Part shown: positions 26,969-36,228 of the stretch, piece by piece
How positions within the stretch are numbered: position 1 is the stretch's first letter
Layout: each line of letters begins with the position of its first letter
Assembly (NCBI RefSeq): GCF_013033965.1
Contig: NZ_WQFE01000002.1
Span: forward strand, 310,001 to 374,000
Direction: 5' to 3'
DNA: 64,000 nucleotides
Origin: Ruegeria atlantica
Lineage (GTDB): Bacteria; Pseudomonadota; Alphaproteobacteria; Rhodobacterales; Rhodobacteraceae
The notes under the pieces: model-generated
Databases searched by the model: none
The model's input: the letters and a program-made list of their open reading frames with translations, nothing else
Told to the model about the DNA's origin: nothing
Position numbers and translations under genes: made by a program

Positions 26969-27025
26969 AAAAAGCTTTGCGTTTCGCGCAACTCGTGGCA
27001 CGATTCCGGGTAACGGAAACAGATT

Positions 27026-27041
27026 GAAAGGAGGTGATCCA
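27026..27041 (+). promoter_or_regulatory. Extreme Shine-Dalgarno, 16-nt complement of 16S rRNA 3' end
   Basis: The run GAAAGGAGGTGATCCA is a perfect complement of the TGGATCACCTCCTTTC end of alphaproteobacterial 16S rRNA, 16 bases long, while usual sites pair over four to seven. It ends directly at an ATG (27042), with seven bases between GGAGG and the ATG, the ideal spacing. Confidence 0.85.
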
Positions 27042-27098
27042 ATGTCGAGAAAGGGATTGGAGAGAGGTGTTGGAACAACCGGGGGGATCGCCTGTTAA
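27042..27098 (+). CDS. 18-codon mini-ORF behind a perfect Shine-Dalgarno
   Basis: ATG to TAA encodes MSRKGLERGVGTTGGIAC. It sits at ideal spacing behind the 16-nt anti-16S sequence, so ribosomes should load strongly if the RNA is made. The peptide has a basic start and a glycine-rich end and no recognised homology. It could be a leader peptide, a functional small protein, or only a ribosome landing site on a regulatory RNA. The stop is 73 bases before a strong terminator; arfB begins a further 37 bases on. Confidence 0.6.
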   Translation: MSRKGLERGVGTTGGIAC

Positions 27099-27099
27099 G

Positions 27100-27167
27100 G
27101 CAGCCCTTGGCGGAGCGCTCGCTCCGGCTGGTCGATTGATCTAACCGACCCAACCTCCTGAGCTTTC
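27100..27167 (+). ncRNA. Structured RNA segment with internal anti-Shine-Dalgarno
   Basis: Between the mini-ORF and the terminator lie a hairpin (CGGAGC, loop GCTC, GCTCCG, within about 27110-27126, extendable by CAGC/GCTG) and the element ACCTCCT (27153-27159) followed after GAG by CTTTC (27163-27167). These two blocks are complementary to AGGAGGT and GAAAG of the upstream Shine-Dalgarno, so the RNA carries in cis a copy of the 16S anti-Shine-Dalgarno. It could fold back and hide the ribosome site. That this is an RNA gene or leader is inference. Confidence 0.45.
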
Positions 27168-27170
27168 GAA

Positions 27171-27200
27171 GGGCCGTCCCGCTGGGACGGCCCTTTTTGT
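27171..27200 (+). terminator. Rho-independent terminator upstream of arfB
   Basis: A perfect 10-bp stem, GGGCCGTCCC, loop GCT, GGGACGGCCC (27171-27193), is followed by TTTTTGTTTTT. It ends the mini-ORF transcript and lies 37 bases before the arfB start, so arfB needs read-through or a promoter inside this gap. Confidence 0.92.
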
Positions 27201-27229
27201 TTTTGGATCAGGCCTGTAAGGTCGCGCCC

Positions 27230-27649
27230 ATGTTGCGCGTCACCGACGATATCACCCTGCAAGACTGGGAAATGACCGAAAGCTTTGTTCGCTCATCCGG
27301 TCCCGGCGGGCAGAACGTGAACAAGGTGTCCACCGCCGTCGAATTGCGGTTCGAGGCGGCGCGCTCACCCTCTTTGCCTGATCCGGTCAAATCGCGGCTC
27401 AAGCGGCTGGCGGGGCGACGCTGGACCAAAGAGGGTGCGATCATCATTCAATGCGACGAAACCCGCAGTCAGGCGCGCAACCGAGAAATTGCACGCAACC
27501 GTCTGGCCGAGCTTATTGTCCGCGCTACGATTAAACCCAAGCGCCGTATCGCTACCAAACCCACCTATGGGTCGGTCAAGCGACGATTGGCTTCCAAAAA
27601 GGCACGGTCGGACGTCAAAGCTTTGCGCGGCAAGGTGGCCGAAGATTGA
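27230..27649 (+). CDS. arfB: Alternative ribosome-rescue factor B (YaeJ)
   Basis: A 139-residue peptidyl-tRNA hydrolase related to class-I release factors that frees ribosomes stalled at the end of broken mRNA. The catalytic GGQ motif is at residues 26-28 in SSGPGGQNVNKVST. The C-terminal tail is lysine/arginine-rich (RRLASKKARSDVKALRGK), as needed to enter the empty mRNA channel. The start at 27230 (MLRVTDDITLQDWEM) is the family start, with aagg upstream; an in-frame ATG at 27197 lies in the terminator tail and is rejected. The leader before it is unusual (see the mini-ORF). Confidence 0.95.
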   Translation: MLRVTDDITLQDWEMTESFVRSSGPGGQNVNKVSTAVELRFEAARSPSLPDPVKSRLKRLAGRRWTKEGAIIIQCDETRSQARNREIARNRLAELIVRATIKPKRRIATKPTYGSVKRRLASKKARSDVKALRGKVAED

Positions 27650-27709
27650 TCTGGTATCTTTGTTGCGCATCGCTACTCTGACCCGGCGCAGTTGCAAGAG
27701 GACAAGATC

Positions 27710-28456
27710 ATGAGGTTAGAGGGAAAAACCGCCATTGTAACTGGCAGCGCATCAGGCTTTGGTGCTGGTATTGCGCGGAAATTCCTGTCCGAAGGCGCGC
27801 GCGTCATGATCGCGGACATCAACGGTGATGCGGCCGAAGTGCAGGCCAATCAGTTGGGTCCCAACGCCTTTGCACATCAGGTCGATCTAGCCAATGGCCC
27901 GTCGGTGCAGGGCATGGCGGATGCGGCTTTTGACCGGCTTGGGCACCTTGATATTCTGGTCAACAACGCCGGCGTAACCCATCTGCCCACCCCGCTTGAG
28001 GATGTCAGCGAAGAGGAATTTGACCGCGTTTTCAACGTGAACATAAAGTCTGTCTACCTGACGGCGCGCGCTCTGGTTCCTCATATGAAGTCGCGCGGCA
28101 CCGGCGCGATCCTGAACGTCGCCTCAACCGCCGGTCTGTCGCCACGCCCGAATTTGAACTGGTACAATGCGTCGAAAGGCTGGATGATCACCGCGACAAA
28201 GACCATGGCGGTCGAATTGGCCCCATCCGGCGTCCGGGTGAACGCCATTTGCCCAGTTGCGGGGGAAACGCCACTGCTCAAATCCTTCATGGGCGAGGAC
28301 ACGCCCGAGATACGGGCCAAGTTCCTGTCGACCATCCCGCTGGGCAGATTCTCGACGCCTGAGGACATGGCTAACGCGGCTTGTTTCCTGTGTTCCGACG
28401 AGGCCAGCATGATCACCGGCGCAGCATTGGAGGTCGACGGTGGCCGCTGCATCTGA
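27710..28456 (+). CDS. SDR family oxidoreductase
   Basis: A 248-residue short-chain dehydrogenase/reductase. The cofactor motif is TGSASGFGAG (residues 11-20), an acidic residue D36 in IADINGD favours NAD over NADP, NNAG is at 85-88, and the active site is S139, Y152, K156 (YNASK). It resembles FabG-like and glucose or 3-hydroxyacid dehydrogenases; the substrate is not clear. The start at 27710 follows agagga; an upstream ATG at 27692 is less likely. It may be co-transcribed with the P1 peptidase 24 bases downstream. Confidence 0.93.
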   Translation: MRLEGKTAIVTGSASGFGAGIARKFLSEGARVMIADINGDAAEVQANQLGPNAFAHQVDLANGPSVQGMADAAFDRLGHLDILVNNAGVTHLPTPLEDVSEEEFDRVFNVNIKSVYLTARALVPHMKSRGTGAILNVASTAGLSPRPNLNWYNASKGWMITATKTMAVELAPSGVRVNAICPVAGETPLLKSFMGEDTPEIRAKFLSTIPLGRFSTPEDMANAACFLCSDEASMITGAALEVDGGRCI

Positions 28457-28480
28457 TCCGCTCCAAAATCTGAAAAAACA

Positions 28481-29494
28481 ATGACACCCGGACCCCGAAA
28501 CCTGATCACCGATATTCCCGGCCTTCTGGTCGGAAACGCGCAGGATGATGCGCTCAAATCCGGGGCGACAGTTCTGACGGCAACTGAGCCTTTCACGGCG
28601 TCTGTACATGTTATGGGTGGCGCACCGGGTACGCGGGAAACCGACCTTCTGGCCCCCGACAAATCCGTGTCGCGCGTCGATGCGATCGTTCTGTCCGGCG
28701 GTTCGGCCTTTGGCCTGGACGCCTGTTCCGGAGTGGCCGATGCCCTGCAAGCGCAACACCGTGGGTTTGAGGTTGGCAATGCTGTCGTTCCCATCGTTCC
28801 GGGTGCAATCCTGTTCGACTTGCTCAACGGTGGAGACAAAGCCTGGGCCGAGAATCCCTATCGCGTGCTTGGGCGTCGCGCATTCGAGGATGCCGCAGAC
28901 CAGTTCGATCTGGGCACCGTCGGAGCGGGGACCGGCGCATTGGCCGCCATGCACAAGGGCGGGCTGGGCTCTGCCTCGTTCGTGTTGGACAACGGGGTCA
29001 CGGTTGGGGCCTTGGTGGCGGCCAATCCACTCGGCAGCGTCACCACGCCCGGTGATCGTCATTTCTGGGCCGCTCCGTTTGAATACGGCGACGAATTCGG
29101 CGGATTAGGGCCTGATGCCAGCACGGGCCTTGGTCGCAGCGTGACCAGCCGCAAGGCAAAGGCAATGCGACCTGCCGAACCGGACAACGCCAATACCACC
29201 ATCGCAATCGTTGCCACGGACGCTGCGCTGTCCAAGCCACAATGCCAACGACTGGCCGTGGCTGCCCACGACGGGATCGCGCGGGCGGTTGTTCCCGCGC
29301 ATACGCCGGGCGATGGCGATCTGGTGTTTGGCGTCAGCACGGGTAGCCACCAACTGGCAGAGGTCGAATTGGGGCTTCTCGGCCATGTGGCTTCGATCTG
29401 TCTGGCACGGGCCATCGCGCGGGCCGTATACCTCGCCTCGCCGGCGCCGGGAGATCTTTTACCCTGTTGGTCCGACTTACATGACTTAAGTTAA
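28481..29494 (+). CDS. P1 family (DmpA-like) aminopeptidase
   Basis: A 337-residue N-terminal-nucleophile hydrolase of peptidase family S58/P1 (DmpA, L-aminopeptidase/D-esterase; also beta-peptidyl aminopeptidases). Family marks are NLITDIPGLLVGNAQD, VHVMGGAPGTRETDLL, VDAIVLSGGSAFGLDA and TVGAGTGALA. Self-cleavage is expected before the nucleophile in NANTTIAIVATDAAL, here a Thr. The natural substrate is unknown. No signal peptide, so it is cytosolic. Confidence 0.93.
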   Translation: MTPGPRNLITDIPGLLVGNAQDDALKSGATVLTATEPFTASVHVMGGAPGTRETDLLAPDKSVSRVDAIVLSGGSAFGLDACSGVADALQAQHRGFEVGNAVVPIVPGAILFDLLNGGDKAWAENPYRVLGRRAFEDAADQFDLGTVGAGTGALAAMHKGGLGSASFVLDNGVTVGALVAANPLGSVTTPGDRHFWAAPFEYGDEFGGLGPDASTGLGRSVTSRKAKAMRPAEPDNANTTIAIVATDAALSKPQCQRLAVAAHDGIARAVVPAHTPGDGDLVFGVSTGSHQLAEVELGLLGHVASICLARAIARAVYLASPAPGDLLPCWSDLHDLS

Positions 29495-29607
29495 GGACGG
29501 CCTATATGCCGCAGTGGCACAGTGCCCTCGCGCGGCAATCTGCGCGTTGACTCTTTTTTGCGCCGACGGTCCATTCGGTGCAGCCAATTCGTATCGGAGC
29601 AAAAGCT

Positions 29608-30021
29608 ATGAATCGCATTCTCGCGACCGCAATCGTCGGCCTTCTGGCCCTTCCCGCTTATGCCGAAGGAGACGCCGAAGCCGGAAAGAAAACCTTCAAC
29701 AAGTGCAAATCCTGTCACCAGATTGCAGACCCTGCAGGTGAGGTGATCGTCAAAGGCGGCAAAACCGGTCCGAACCTCTATGGTATTGCAGGCCGAACCG
29801 CGGGGACCGTCGAAGAATTTAAGTATGGTGACAGCATCGTCGCCGCTGGTGAAAACGGGCTGGTCTGGGATGAGACAACCTTTGTGGAATACGCAAAAGA
29901 TCCCAAGGCGTTTTTGAAAGATTACCTGGGTGAAACCTCGGCCAAGTCCAAGATGACCTTCAAGCTGAAGAAGGGCGCCGAGGATGTTTACGCTTATATC
30001 ATAAGCGTTTCTGGCGAATAA
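29608..30021 (+). CDS. cycA: Cytochrome c2
   Basis: A 137-residue periplasmic electron carrier like Rhodobacter cytochrome c2, which shuttles electrons from the bc1 complex to oxidases or photosynthetic reaction centres. After a signal peptide (MNRILATAIVGLLALPAYA) come the haem-binding CKSCH (C33, C36, H37), KTGPNLYGIAGRTAGT and the sixth ligand M116 in SKMTFKLKK. The start at 29608 is chosen for the signal peptide. A clear terminator follows at 30053. No photosynthesis genes are in the window. Confidence 0.93.
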   Translation: MNRILATAIVGLLALPAYAEGDAEAGKKTFNKCKSCHQIADPAGEVIVKGGKTGPNLYGIAGRTAGTVEEFKYGDSIVAAGENGLVWDETTFVEYAKDPKAFLKDYLGETSAKSKMTFKLKKGAEDVYAYIISVSGE

Positions 30022-30052
30022 AGCCGCAGACCCAGTACAGTTTGAAGTTACA

Positions 30053-30078
30053 AAAGGCCGCAGCCCCTGCGGCCTTTC
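30053..30078 (+). terminator. Terminator after cycA
   Basis: A 9-bp stem AGGCCGCAG, loop CCC, CTGCGGCCT (30055-30075), flanked by AAA and TT. The T run is short, but the stem is strong and the place, 34 bases after the cycA stop, is right. Confidence 0.75.
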
Positions 30079-30229
30079 GTGCGCTTGATAACCGTGTTGA
30101 ACAACGCCAATTTGAAAGCGCGCGGTTTTTGATGCGTTGCATGCACAATTTCGCAGAGCTAAGCCGACCTGGCGGCAGCCAATTTCGAATTTCCGGCCCT
30201 TACGGCAGATCGGCAGCAGGAGACGACAG

Positions 30230-30772
30230 ATGGGAATCATGATCCCGGCCTGGGTTGATGGCGAGTTGACCCCAGTTGACAAGCTTGAGGCGCATGAAAA
30301 AGGCCTGCGGCACAAGGCTGTGTCGGTTTTTGTCGTGCGCGGAACCGAGATTTTGATGCAGCGCCGGGCTTTGGGCAAGTATCACACCCCCGGCCTGTGG
30401 GCGAATACCTGCTGCACTCATCCCGATTGGGGCGAGACGCCTTCGGTCTGCGCCGTGCGCCGGTTGCGCGAGGAATTGGGAATTACCGGGCTGTACCCGG
30501 AATACCGTCACCGGCTGGAGTACCACGCTGATGTCGGCAACAACATGATCGAACACGAAGTGGTCGACATCTTTCTGGCGCATGTACGCGGCCCGCTGAA
30601 AATCGAGCCTAATCCGGACGAAGTCATGGAAATCCGTTGGGTCGATTACCATGATCTTCTGGCCGAAGTGCAGCGATACCCCGAGCGGTTTACGCCGTGG
30701 CTCAAGATATATCTGCACAATCACGCCGACACGATTTTCGGCCCTGATCTGATTATCTCGGCCACCTCCTGA
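30230..30772 (+). CDS. idi: Isopentenyl-diphosphate delta-isomerase (type 1)
   Basis: A 180-residue Nudix-fold enzyme that interconverts isopentenyl and dimethylallyl diphosphate for isoprenoid synthesis. The catalytic Cys is in [11 protein letters not shown], the Nudix-like helix in [11 protein letters not shown], and the catalytic/metal Glu in EHEVVDIF. The start at 30230 ([12 protein letters not shown]) has caggag 9-14 bases upstream; an alternative ATG is four codons down (30239). It follows the cycA terminator, so it has its own promoter in 30079-30229, and no other isoprenoid gene is adjacent. Confidence 0.94.
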   Translation: MGIMIPAWVDGELTPVDKLEAHEKGLRHKAVSVFVVRGTEILMQRRALGKYHTPGLWANTCCTHPDWGETPSVCAVRRLREELGITGLYPEYRHRLEYHADVGNNMIEHEVVDIFLAHVRGPLKIEPNPDEVMEIRWVDYHDLLAEVQRYPERFTPWLKIYLHNHADTIFGPDLIISATS

Positions 30773-30819
30773 CGGCTACGGCTTGCAAGGGCCGCCCAAG
30801 CCGCATAAGTCAACGCGTC

Positions 30820-31302
30820 ATGGCCAAGCAGAAGCAGAAAACAGACCCGAACTACAAAGTCATCGCCGAAAACCGGCGAGCCCGCTTCGATTACGCGATC
30901 GAAGAGGATATCGAGTGCGGCATCGTGCTGGAGGGGTCCGAGGTCAAATCCCTGCGCGCAGGCGGGTCGAACATCGCCGAAAGTTATGCCTCGGTCGATG
31001 ATGGAGAGCTTTGGCTGATCAACAGCTATATTGCGCCCTACGAACAAGCGAAGGTCTTCAAACACGAAGAACGCCGCCGTCGCAAGCTGCTGGTGTCCCG
31101 CAAAGAGCTGTCGAATCTGTGGAATGCGACCCAACGCAAAGGTATGACGCTGGTGCCGCTGGTTTTGTATTTCAACCACAAGGGCCGGGCGAAGCTGAAG
31201 ATCGGCATCGCAAAGGGTAAGAAGCTGCACGACAAGCGCGAAACCCAGGCCAAGCGCGACTGGTCACGTCAGAAACAGCGGTTGATGAAGGATCACAGCT
31301 GA
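30820..31302 (+). CDS. smpB: SsrA-binding protein SmpB
   Basis: A 160-residue OB-fold protein that brings tmRNA to stalled ribosomes for trans-translation. Standard family blocks are [29 protein letters not shown] and [21 protein letters not shown], and the basic C-terminal tail [12 protein letters not shown] that folds in the decoding centre is present. The tmRNA gene is not in the window. It lies 48 bases after idi. Its stop codon is part of an 11-bp palindromic hairpin (31285-31310). Confidence 0.97.
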   Translation: MAKQKQKTDPNYKVIAENRRARFDYAIEEDIECGIVLEGSEVKSLRAGGSNIAESYASVDDGELWLINSYIAPYEQAKVFKHEERRRRKLLVSRKELSNLWNATQRKGMTLVPLVLYFNHKGRAKLKIGIAKGKKLHDKRETQAKRDWSRQKQRLMKDHS

Positions 31303-31310
31303 TCCTTCAT
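31285..31310. terminator. Palindromic hairpin between smpB and glpK
   Basis: ATGAAGGATCA, loop CAGC, TGATCCTTCAT forms an 11-bp perfect stem that includes the smpB stop codon. It has no long T tract on either side, so it may act as a bidirectional terminator for the two convergent genes or as a 3' mRNA protector. Confidence 0.6.
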
Positions 31311-31315
31311 TCTGC

Positions 31316-32794
31316 TCAGAACGCCATGGCGGCGGAGACGGCGCGTTTCCAACGGTCATATGCCGCGTCACGCTCATCGGCGGACAGTTCGGGTTCAAAC
31401 CGGCGATCCAACGCCCAGGTTTCTGCAAATCCCTGTTGATCCGGGTAAACACCCGCCCGCATCCCGGCTAGCCACGCCGCGCCCAGAGCCGTGGTTTCCT
31501 GCATCACTGGCCGATCCACCTCGGCTCCAAGATAGTCGGACAGCCCTTGCATCGCCCAATCCGATGCACTGGCGCCACCATCCACGCGCAGGGTGACATC
31601 GGTATCCGCACCCCAATCGCCCTGCATGGCATGCCACAAGTCGCGGGTCTGGTAGGCGATGCTCTCTAACGTGGCCTTGGCAAATTCGGCACGGCCTGAG
31701 TTTCGGGTCAGGCCGAACACCGCGCCACGGCAATCCGGTTTCCAGTACGGCGCGCCGAGGCCGGTAAAGGCGGGCACCAGCACCACATGCTGGTTCGGGT
31801 CGGCCTTTTGGGCAAGTTCACCGCTTTCTGGGGCGCTTTCGATGATCTGCAACGCATCGCGCAGCCATTGCACGGCGGCACCGGCCACAAAGATTGACCC
31901 CTCCAGCGCATAGGTCCGCTTGCCATCCAGTTGATATGCAATTGTCGTCAAAAGGCGGTTCTTCGATTCAACCGGATTGTTGCCCGTGTTCAGCAGTGCG
32001 AAACACCCTGTGCCATAGGTCGATTTCATCATTCCGGGCTGGAAACACGCCTGACCGATCGTGGCCGCCTGCTGATCCCCCGCAACACCCAAAATCGGGA
32101 TATTTCCCCCTAATAGGGTCGTATTTCCGAAGTCCGAGGCGCAATCATGCACTTCGGGCAGCATATTCATCGGCACGTCCAGCAGATCGCAGATCTCTGC
32201 GCTCCACTCTCCCTTATGGATGTCGAACAACAACGTGCGCGCGGCGTTGGTGGCGTCGGTGGCGTGGCTGCGCCCTTCGGTCAGGCGCCAGATCAGAAAG
32301 CAATCTATGGTGCCGAACATCAGCTCTCCGGCCTCGGCCCGTTCCCGCGTGCCCGGCACGGTATCCAGCAGCCATTTGACCTTGGTGCCCGAGAAATAGG
32401 GGTCCAGCAGCAGCCCGGTCTGGGCGGTCACGTCATCTTCACACCCGGCTTGTTTGTAGCGGGCGCAGATATCAGCGGTGCGGCGGTCTTGCCAGACGAT
32501 GGCATTATGAATCGGCTCGCCGGTGGCGCGGTCCCAGACCACAGTTGTTTCACGCTGGTTGGTGATGCCGATTCCGGCAATCTGATCGGGGGTCACGCCC
32601 GTCGATTCCATCACTTCGCGGCAAACGCGTAGGACGCTGTCCCAGATTTCTTCGGCGTCGTGTTCAACCCAGCCTTCCTGCGGAAAATGTTGGGTGAATT
32701 CGTGCTGCGCGGTGCCTGCGCGCTGCATCTCTGCGTCAAATAGAATGGCCCGCGATGATGTGGTGCCCTGATCAATGGCAAGAATATAGGTCAC
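31316..32794 (-). CDS. glpK: Glycerol kinase
   Basis: A 492-residue FGGY-family kinase that makes glycerol 3-phosphate. Marks: [18 protein letters not shown] at the start, [42 protein letters not shown] and [24 protein letters not shown]. Length and start are typical. No glpF or glpD is adjacent; the gene is alone, convergent with smpB. Confidence 0.96.
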   Translation of the reverse strand: MTYILAIDQGTTSSRAILFDAEMQRAGTAQHEFTQHFPQEGWVEHDAEEIWDSVLRVCREVMESTGVTPDQIAGIGITNQRETTVVWDRATGEPIHNAIVWQDRRTADICARYKQAGCEDDVTAQTGLLLDPYFSGTKVKWLLDTVPGTRERAEAGELMFGTIDCFLIWRLTEGRSHATDATNAARTLLFDIHKGEWSAEICDLLDVPMNMLPEVHDCASDFGNTTLLGGNIPILGVAGDQQAATIGQACFQPGMMKSTYGTGCFALLNTGNNPVESKNRLLTTIAYQLDGKRTYALEGSIFVAGAAVQWLRDALQIIESAPESGELAQKADPNQHVVLVPAFTGLGAPYWKPDCRGAVFGLTRNSGRAEFAKATLESIAYQTRDLWHAMQGDWGADTDVTLRVDGGASASDWAMQGLSDYLGAEVDRPVMQETTALGAAWLAGMRAGVYPDQQGFAETWALDRRFEPELSADERDAAYDRWKRAVSAAMAF

Positions 32795-32861
32795 GCCTCA
32801 TGCCTCTCCCGTTTCGTTTTGCGGGACTTTAGCGCAAACAATGACAATCGTGCCAGAGCGT

Positions 32862-33704
32862 TCAGACAGGAATATTGTCGATCAATCGCACACCATCCGC
32901 CCAGGCCGCAGCAAACAGGCGGGCAGGGCGGTTTGCATAGGTCAGAGGTTCAAGCGTTTCAGCGCAGCGCAACTGCACATATTCCACCTGCGTAAATCCG
33001 GCGGCCAACAGATCGGTCTCAGCCTGTCTGGCCATCGGATCGAATGGCGCACCGTCTTTCAGGGCGGTAGCAAGGTCTCGCATGATCCGGTTCTTGTGGG
33101 CGGCAATGTCCAGCCCTTCGGGCGACAGGCGCAGATTGCGTGAGGACATGGCCAGACCGGATGGTTCGCGTACTGTGGGGCATCCAACAACCTCGGTCGG
33201 GATGTCCAGATCGCGGGCCATGCGGGTTACGATCATCAGCTGCTGATAGTCTTTTTCCCCGAAATAGGCTCGATCTGCCTGCGTTTGCAGGAACAGTTTG
33301 GCCACGACCGTGGCAACACCGTCGAAATGGCCGGGGCGAAATTCGCCCTCCATCACATCGGTCAGACCTGCGACGGAGACGGTGGTGGCAAAGCCCTGCG
33401 GATAGATCTCTTCGGGTTCCGGGACATAGATCGCATCAACGCCAAAGGGTGCCAGTTTTTCGGCATCCTCGTTTTCGGTGCGGGGGTATTTCGCCAAATC
33501 CTCGGGGTTGTTGAACTGTTTGGGGTTCACAAAGATCGTGACGATCACGCGGTCGCACCCGGTTTTCGCGGCCTCAACCAGCGACAGATGCCCCTGATGC
33601 AGCGCACCCATGGTCGGAACCACGCCGATCTCTTCACCTTTTTGCTTCCAATCCGAGGTCAGAGCGCGCAGATCAGTCAGGCGGCGCAGGATTGGGGCAG
33701 TCAT
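32862..33704 (-). CDS. panC: Pantothenate synthetase
   Basis: A 280-residue enzyme joining pantoate and beta-alanine, the last step of vitamin B5 synthesis. It has the HIGH-like ATP site in [15 protein letters not shown] and [16 protein letters not shown], and [19 protein letters not shown] and the KMSKS-like MSSRNLRLS. The start ATG (33702-33704) overlaps the panB stop in ATGA, so the two genes form a coupled operon and the open frame further upstream is not used. Confidence 0.96.
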   Translation of the reverse strand: MTAPILRRLTDLRALTSDWKQKGEEIGVVPTMGALHQGHLSLVEAAKTGCDRVIVTIFVNPKQFNNPEDLAKYPRTENEDAEKLAPFGVDAIYVPEPEEIYPQGFATTVSVAGLTDVMEGEFRPGHFDGVATVVAKLFLQTQADRAYFGEKDYQQLMIVTRMARDLDIPTEVVGCPTVREPSGLAMSSRNLRLSPEGLDIAAHKNRIMRDLATALKDGAPFDPMARQAETDLLAAGFTQVEYVQLRCAETLEPLTYANRPARLFAAAWADGVRLIDNIPV

Positions 33705-34540
33705 GTCTTGGGCCCTTTGGCCGGAGCTTGATCGGCAAAGACATGTTCGTCCGCCGGGAAGCTTCGCGAGCGTACTTCGGCGGCGTATTCGGCAATGGCG
33801 GCTTCGGCCAATGGGCCAAGCTCGGCATAGCGTTTGACGAATTTCGGTTTGAAGGCCGTGAAAAAGCCAACCATGTCGTCCACAACCAGAATCTGTCCGT
33901 CGCAACCGGCAGAGGCCCCGATGCCGATCGTTGGAATTGCGACTTCAGCCGTGATCTGATCGGCCAGCCCCTGCGGAACCTTCTCGAGCACGACCGAGAA
34001 CGCGCCCGCATCATCCACGGCGCGGGCATCGGCCAACACGGCTTCGGCCTGTTCATCACGGCCCTGAACCTTGTAGCCGCCAAGTGTGTTGATCGACTGA
34101 GGGGTCAGGCCGATATGCGCCATGACGGGGATGCCGCGCTTGACCAGAAAGCGGATAGTTTCGGCCATCTCGACGCCGCCTTCCAGCTTGACTGCACCTG
34201 CGCCGGTTTCAGACATCAGCCGGGCGGCGTTGCGGAATGCCTCGGCAGGCGAATGCTCGTAACTGGCAAAGGGCATGTCGATGACCATCATCGCACTTTC
34301 CAAACCGCGCGCGACAGCCTGGCCATGCATCACCATCATCTCCATCGTCACGCCCAGCGTTGATTCCAGCCCGTGCAGCACCATACCGACGCTGTCGCCC
34401 ACCAATACAAAATCGCAGTGGTCATCCATCAACCGCGCTATCGGCGTCGTATAGGCGGTCAGGCTGACCAGCGGCTCGCCGCCTTTGCGGGCGCGAATAT
34501 CCTGGGCATTCGGGGCTTTTTTGCGGGCGGTGGCGCTCAT
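33701..34540 (-). CDS. panB: 3-methyl-2-oxobutanoate hydroxymethyltransferase
   Basis: A 279-residue TIM-barrel enzyme adding a hydroxymethyl group from methylene-tetrahydrofolate to ketoisovalerate, the first committed step to pantothenate. Marks: [68 protein letters not shown] and [16 protein letters not shown]. The start at 34540 has an excellent ggagg 7-12 bases upstream; a longer frame to 34576 is not needed. Confidence 0.96.
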   Translation of the reverse strand: MSATARKKAPNAQDIRARKGGEPLVSLTAYTTPIARLMDDHCDFVLVGDSVGMVLHGLESTLGVTMEMMVMHGQAVARGLESAMMVIDMPFASYEHSPAEAFRNAARLMSETGAGAVKLEGGVEMAETIRFLVKRGIPVMAHIGLTPQSINTLGGYKVQGRDEQAEAVLADARAVDDAGAFSVVLEKVPQGLADQITAEVAIPTIGIGASAGCDGQILVVDDMVGFFTAFKPKFVKRYAELGPLAEAAIAEYAAEVRSRSFPADEHVFADQAPAKGPKT

Positions 34541-34710
34541 TGTCGCTCCTCCGGTTGTCATGTTGCAGCGCGGCATAACAGATGGGAGCGGCCTATAGAA
34601 ACCCCGGTTGCGCGAACATTTCCTTGAATGACCTAAGGTTTAAAGGGAAGTTGGGTGCAGAAAGGCCCAAAAAATCACAGGGTTCCATTTTTCAGTGGGG
34701 AGTAATTTAT

Positions 34711-36198
34711 ATGACAAAGCAGACATTTCGGTCCTTTGCCTCAGTGCTGGCGGTCAGTGCCAGCCTGTTTGCCACGCAGGCTTTGGCCAAATCCGACATC
34801 ACCATCGCGATGCAGCTTGAGCCGCCGCATCTGGACCCGACCAGCGCTGCGGCACAGGCCATCGATTCGGTGGTTTACACCAATATCTTCGAAGGCCTGA
34901 CCCGATTCATGGGCGACGGTTCGGTTGTTCCCGGTCTCGCTGAAAGCTGGGAGATTTCGGACGATGGTAAGGTCTATACCTTCAAGCTGCACGACGGGGT
35001 GACCTTTCACGATGGCACCGCGATGGATGCCGAAGACGTCAAGTTCAGCCTGGATCGCGCCCGCTCCGAGGATAGCGCAAATGCGCAAAAAGCCCTGTTT
35101 GCCGGGATCGAAAACATTGAAGTGGTCGATCCGTTGACCGTCAAGGTGACCCTGTCTGAGCCGAACGGGAATTTCCTGTTCAACCTTGCCTGGGGCGACG
35201 CGGTCATTGTCGCGCCCGAAAGTATCGAGGGCATCAAAACCAACCCCGTCGGAACCGGTGCTTTTACCTTTGGTGAATGGGTTCAGGGCGACAGTATCAC
35301 CCTGAACCGCAACCCTGACTATTGGGGCGATCAGCCTGCATTAGAGACTGCTACATTCAAGTTCATTTCGGACCCAACGGCGGCATTTGCGGCTATGATG
35401 GCCGAAGACATCGATGTGTTCGACAATTTCCCGGCGCCAGAGAATCTGCCGCAATTCGAAGCTGATCCGCGCTTTCAGGTGCTTGTCGGTTCGACCGAGG
35501 GGGAAACCATCCTGTCCACCAACAACAAGATGCCACCCTTCGACGATATCCAAGTGCGGCAGGCCTTGGCCCATGCGATTGACCGCCAGGCGATCATTGA
35601 TGGCGCGATGTTTGGCTATGGCACGCCCATCGGCACCCATTTCGCGCCGCATAACCCGGCCTATGTCGATTTGACCGGGAACTCGGCCTATGACCCCAAG
35701 AAGGCCGCTAAGATGTTGGCAGATGCGGGCTATGCCGACGGAATTGAAACCACCCTGCACCTGCCGCCGCCGTCTTATGCCCGGCGCGGGGGCGAGATCG
35801 TGGCTGCCCAACTGGCCGAGGTTGGGATCAATGCTGAAATCATCAACGTAGAGTGGGCCCAATGGCTGGAATCGGTGTTCAAGGGCAAGGATTTCGGCCT
35901 GACCATCGTCAGCCACACTGAACCGATGGATATCGGCATCTATGCGCGGCCCGACTACTATTTCCAGTACGACAGCACCGATTTCCAGGCGCTGATGGAC
36001 ACGCTGAATTCGACGACAGATCCCGAAGAGCGTACGCGCCTGTTGGGTGAGGCACAGCGCCTTATCGCAAGCGATTACGTCAACGGATACCTGTTCCAGT
36101 TGGCTAAGCTGGGTGTCGCCAAGGCTGGTGTACAAGGGCTGTGGAAAAACGCGCCGACGGCGGCGATCGATCTGACGCAGATCAGCTGGTCCGAGTGA
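34711..36198 (+). CDS. ABC transporter substrate-binding protein, peptide/nickel type
   Basis: A 495-residue periplasmic binding protein of family 5 (DppA/OppA/NikA-like). The signal peptide is MTKQTFRSFASVLAVSASLFATQALA. Family marks: LDPTSAAAQAIDSVVYTNIFEGL, VPGLAESWEISDDGKVYTFKL, and the NPVGTGAFTFGEW-NRNPDYWG block. The start at 34711 follows gtgggga; a longer frame from 34582 is not secreted. Permease and ATPase genes follow at 36685, after an intervening gene on the other strand. Substrate unclear (peptides or small organic ions). Confidence 0.92.
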   Translation: MTKQTFRSFASVLAVSASLFATQALAKSDITIAMQLEPPHLDPTSAAAQAIDSVVYTNIFEGLTRFMGDGSVVPGLAESWEISDDGKVYTFKLHDGVTFHDGTAMDAEDVKFSLDRARSEDSANAQKALFAGIENIEVVDPLTVKVTLSEPNGNFLFNLAWGDAVIVAPESIEGIKTNPVGTGAFTFGEWVQGDSITLNRNPDYWGDQPALETATFKFISDPTAAFAAMMAEDIDVFDNFPAPENLPQFEADPRFQVLVGSTEGETILSTNNKMPPFDDIQVRQALAHAIDRQAIIDGAMFGYGTPIGTHFAPHNPAYVDLTGNSAYDPKKAAKMLADAGYADGIETTLHLPPPSYARRGGEIVAAQLAEVGINAEIINVEWAQWLESVFKGKDFGLTIVSHTEPMDIGIYARPDYYFQYDSTDFQALMDTLNSTTDPEERTRLLGEAQRLIASDYVNGYLFQLAKLGVAKAGVQGLWKNAPTAAIDLTQISWSE

Positions 36199-36205
36199 CC
36201 AATTA

Positions 36206-36226
36206 GCCGGGGATTAACTCCCCGGC
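36206..36226. terminator. Hairpin after the substrate-binding protein gene
   Basis: GCCGGGG, loop ATTAACT, CCCCGGC forms a perfect 7-bp GC stem seven bases after the stop. No T tract follows. It may stop transcription for both the binding-protein gene and the convergent SH3 gene. Confidence 0.6.
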
Positions 36227-36228
36227 CA

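Noticed and set aside
29495..29607. Hairpin CGCGC/GCGCG followed by a T run upstream of cycA.
   Set aside because: Stem of only five pairs and the T run begins several bases late; more likely promoter DNA for cycA.
30079..30229. Search for a tRNA or small RNA gene between cycA and idi.
   Set aside because: No TΨC-type arm, no cloverleaf pairing and no terminator of its own beyond the cycA one.
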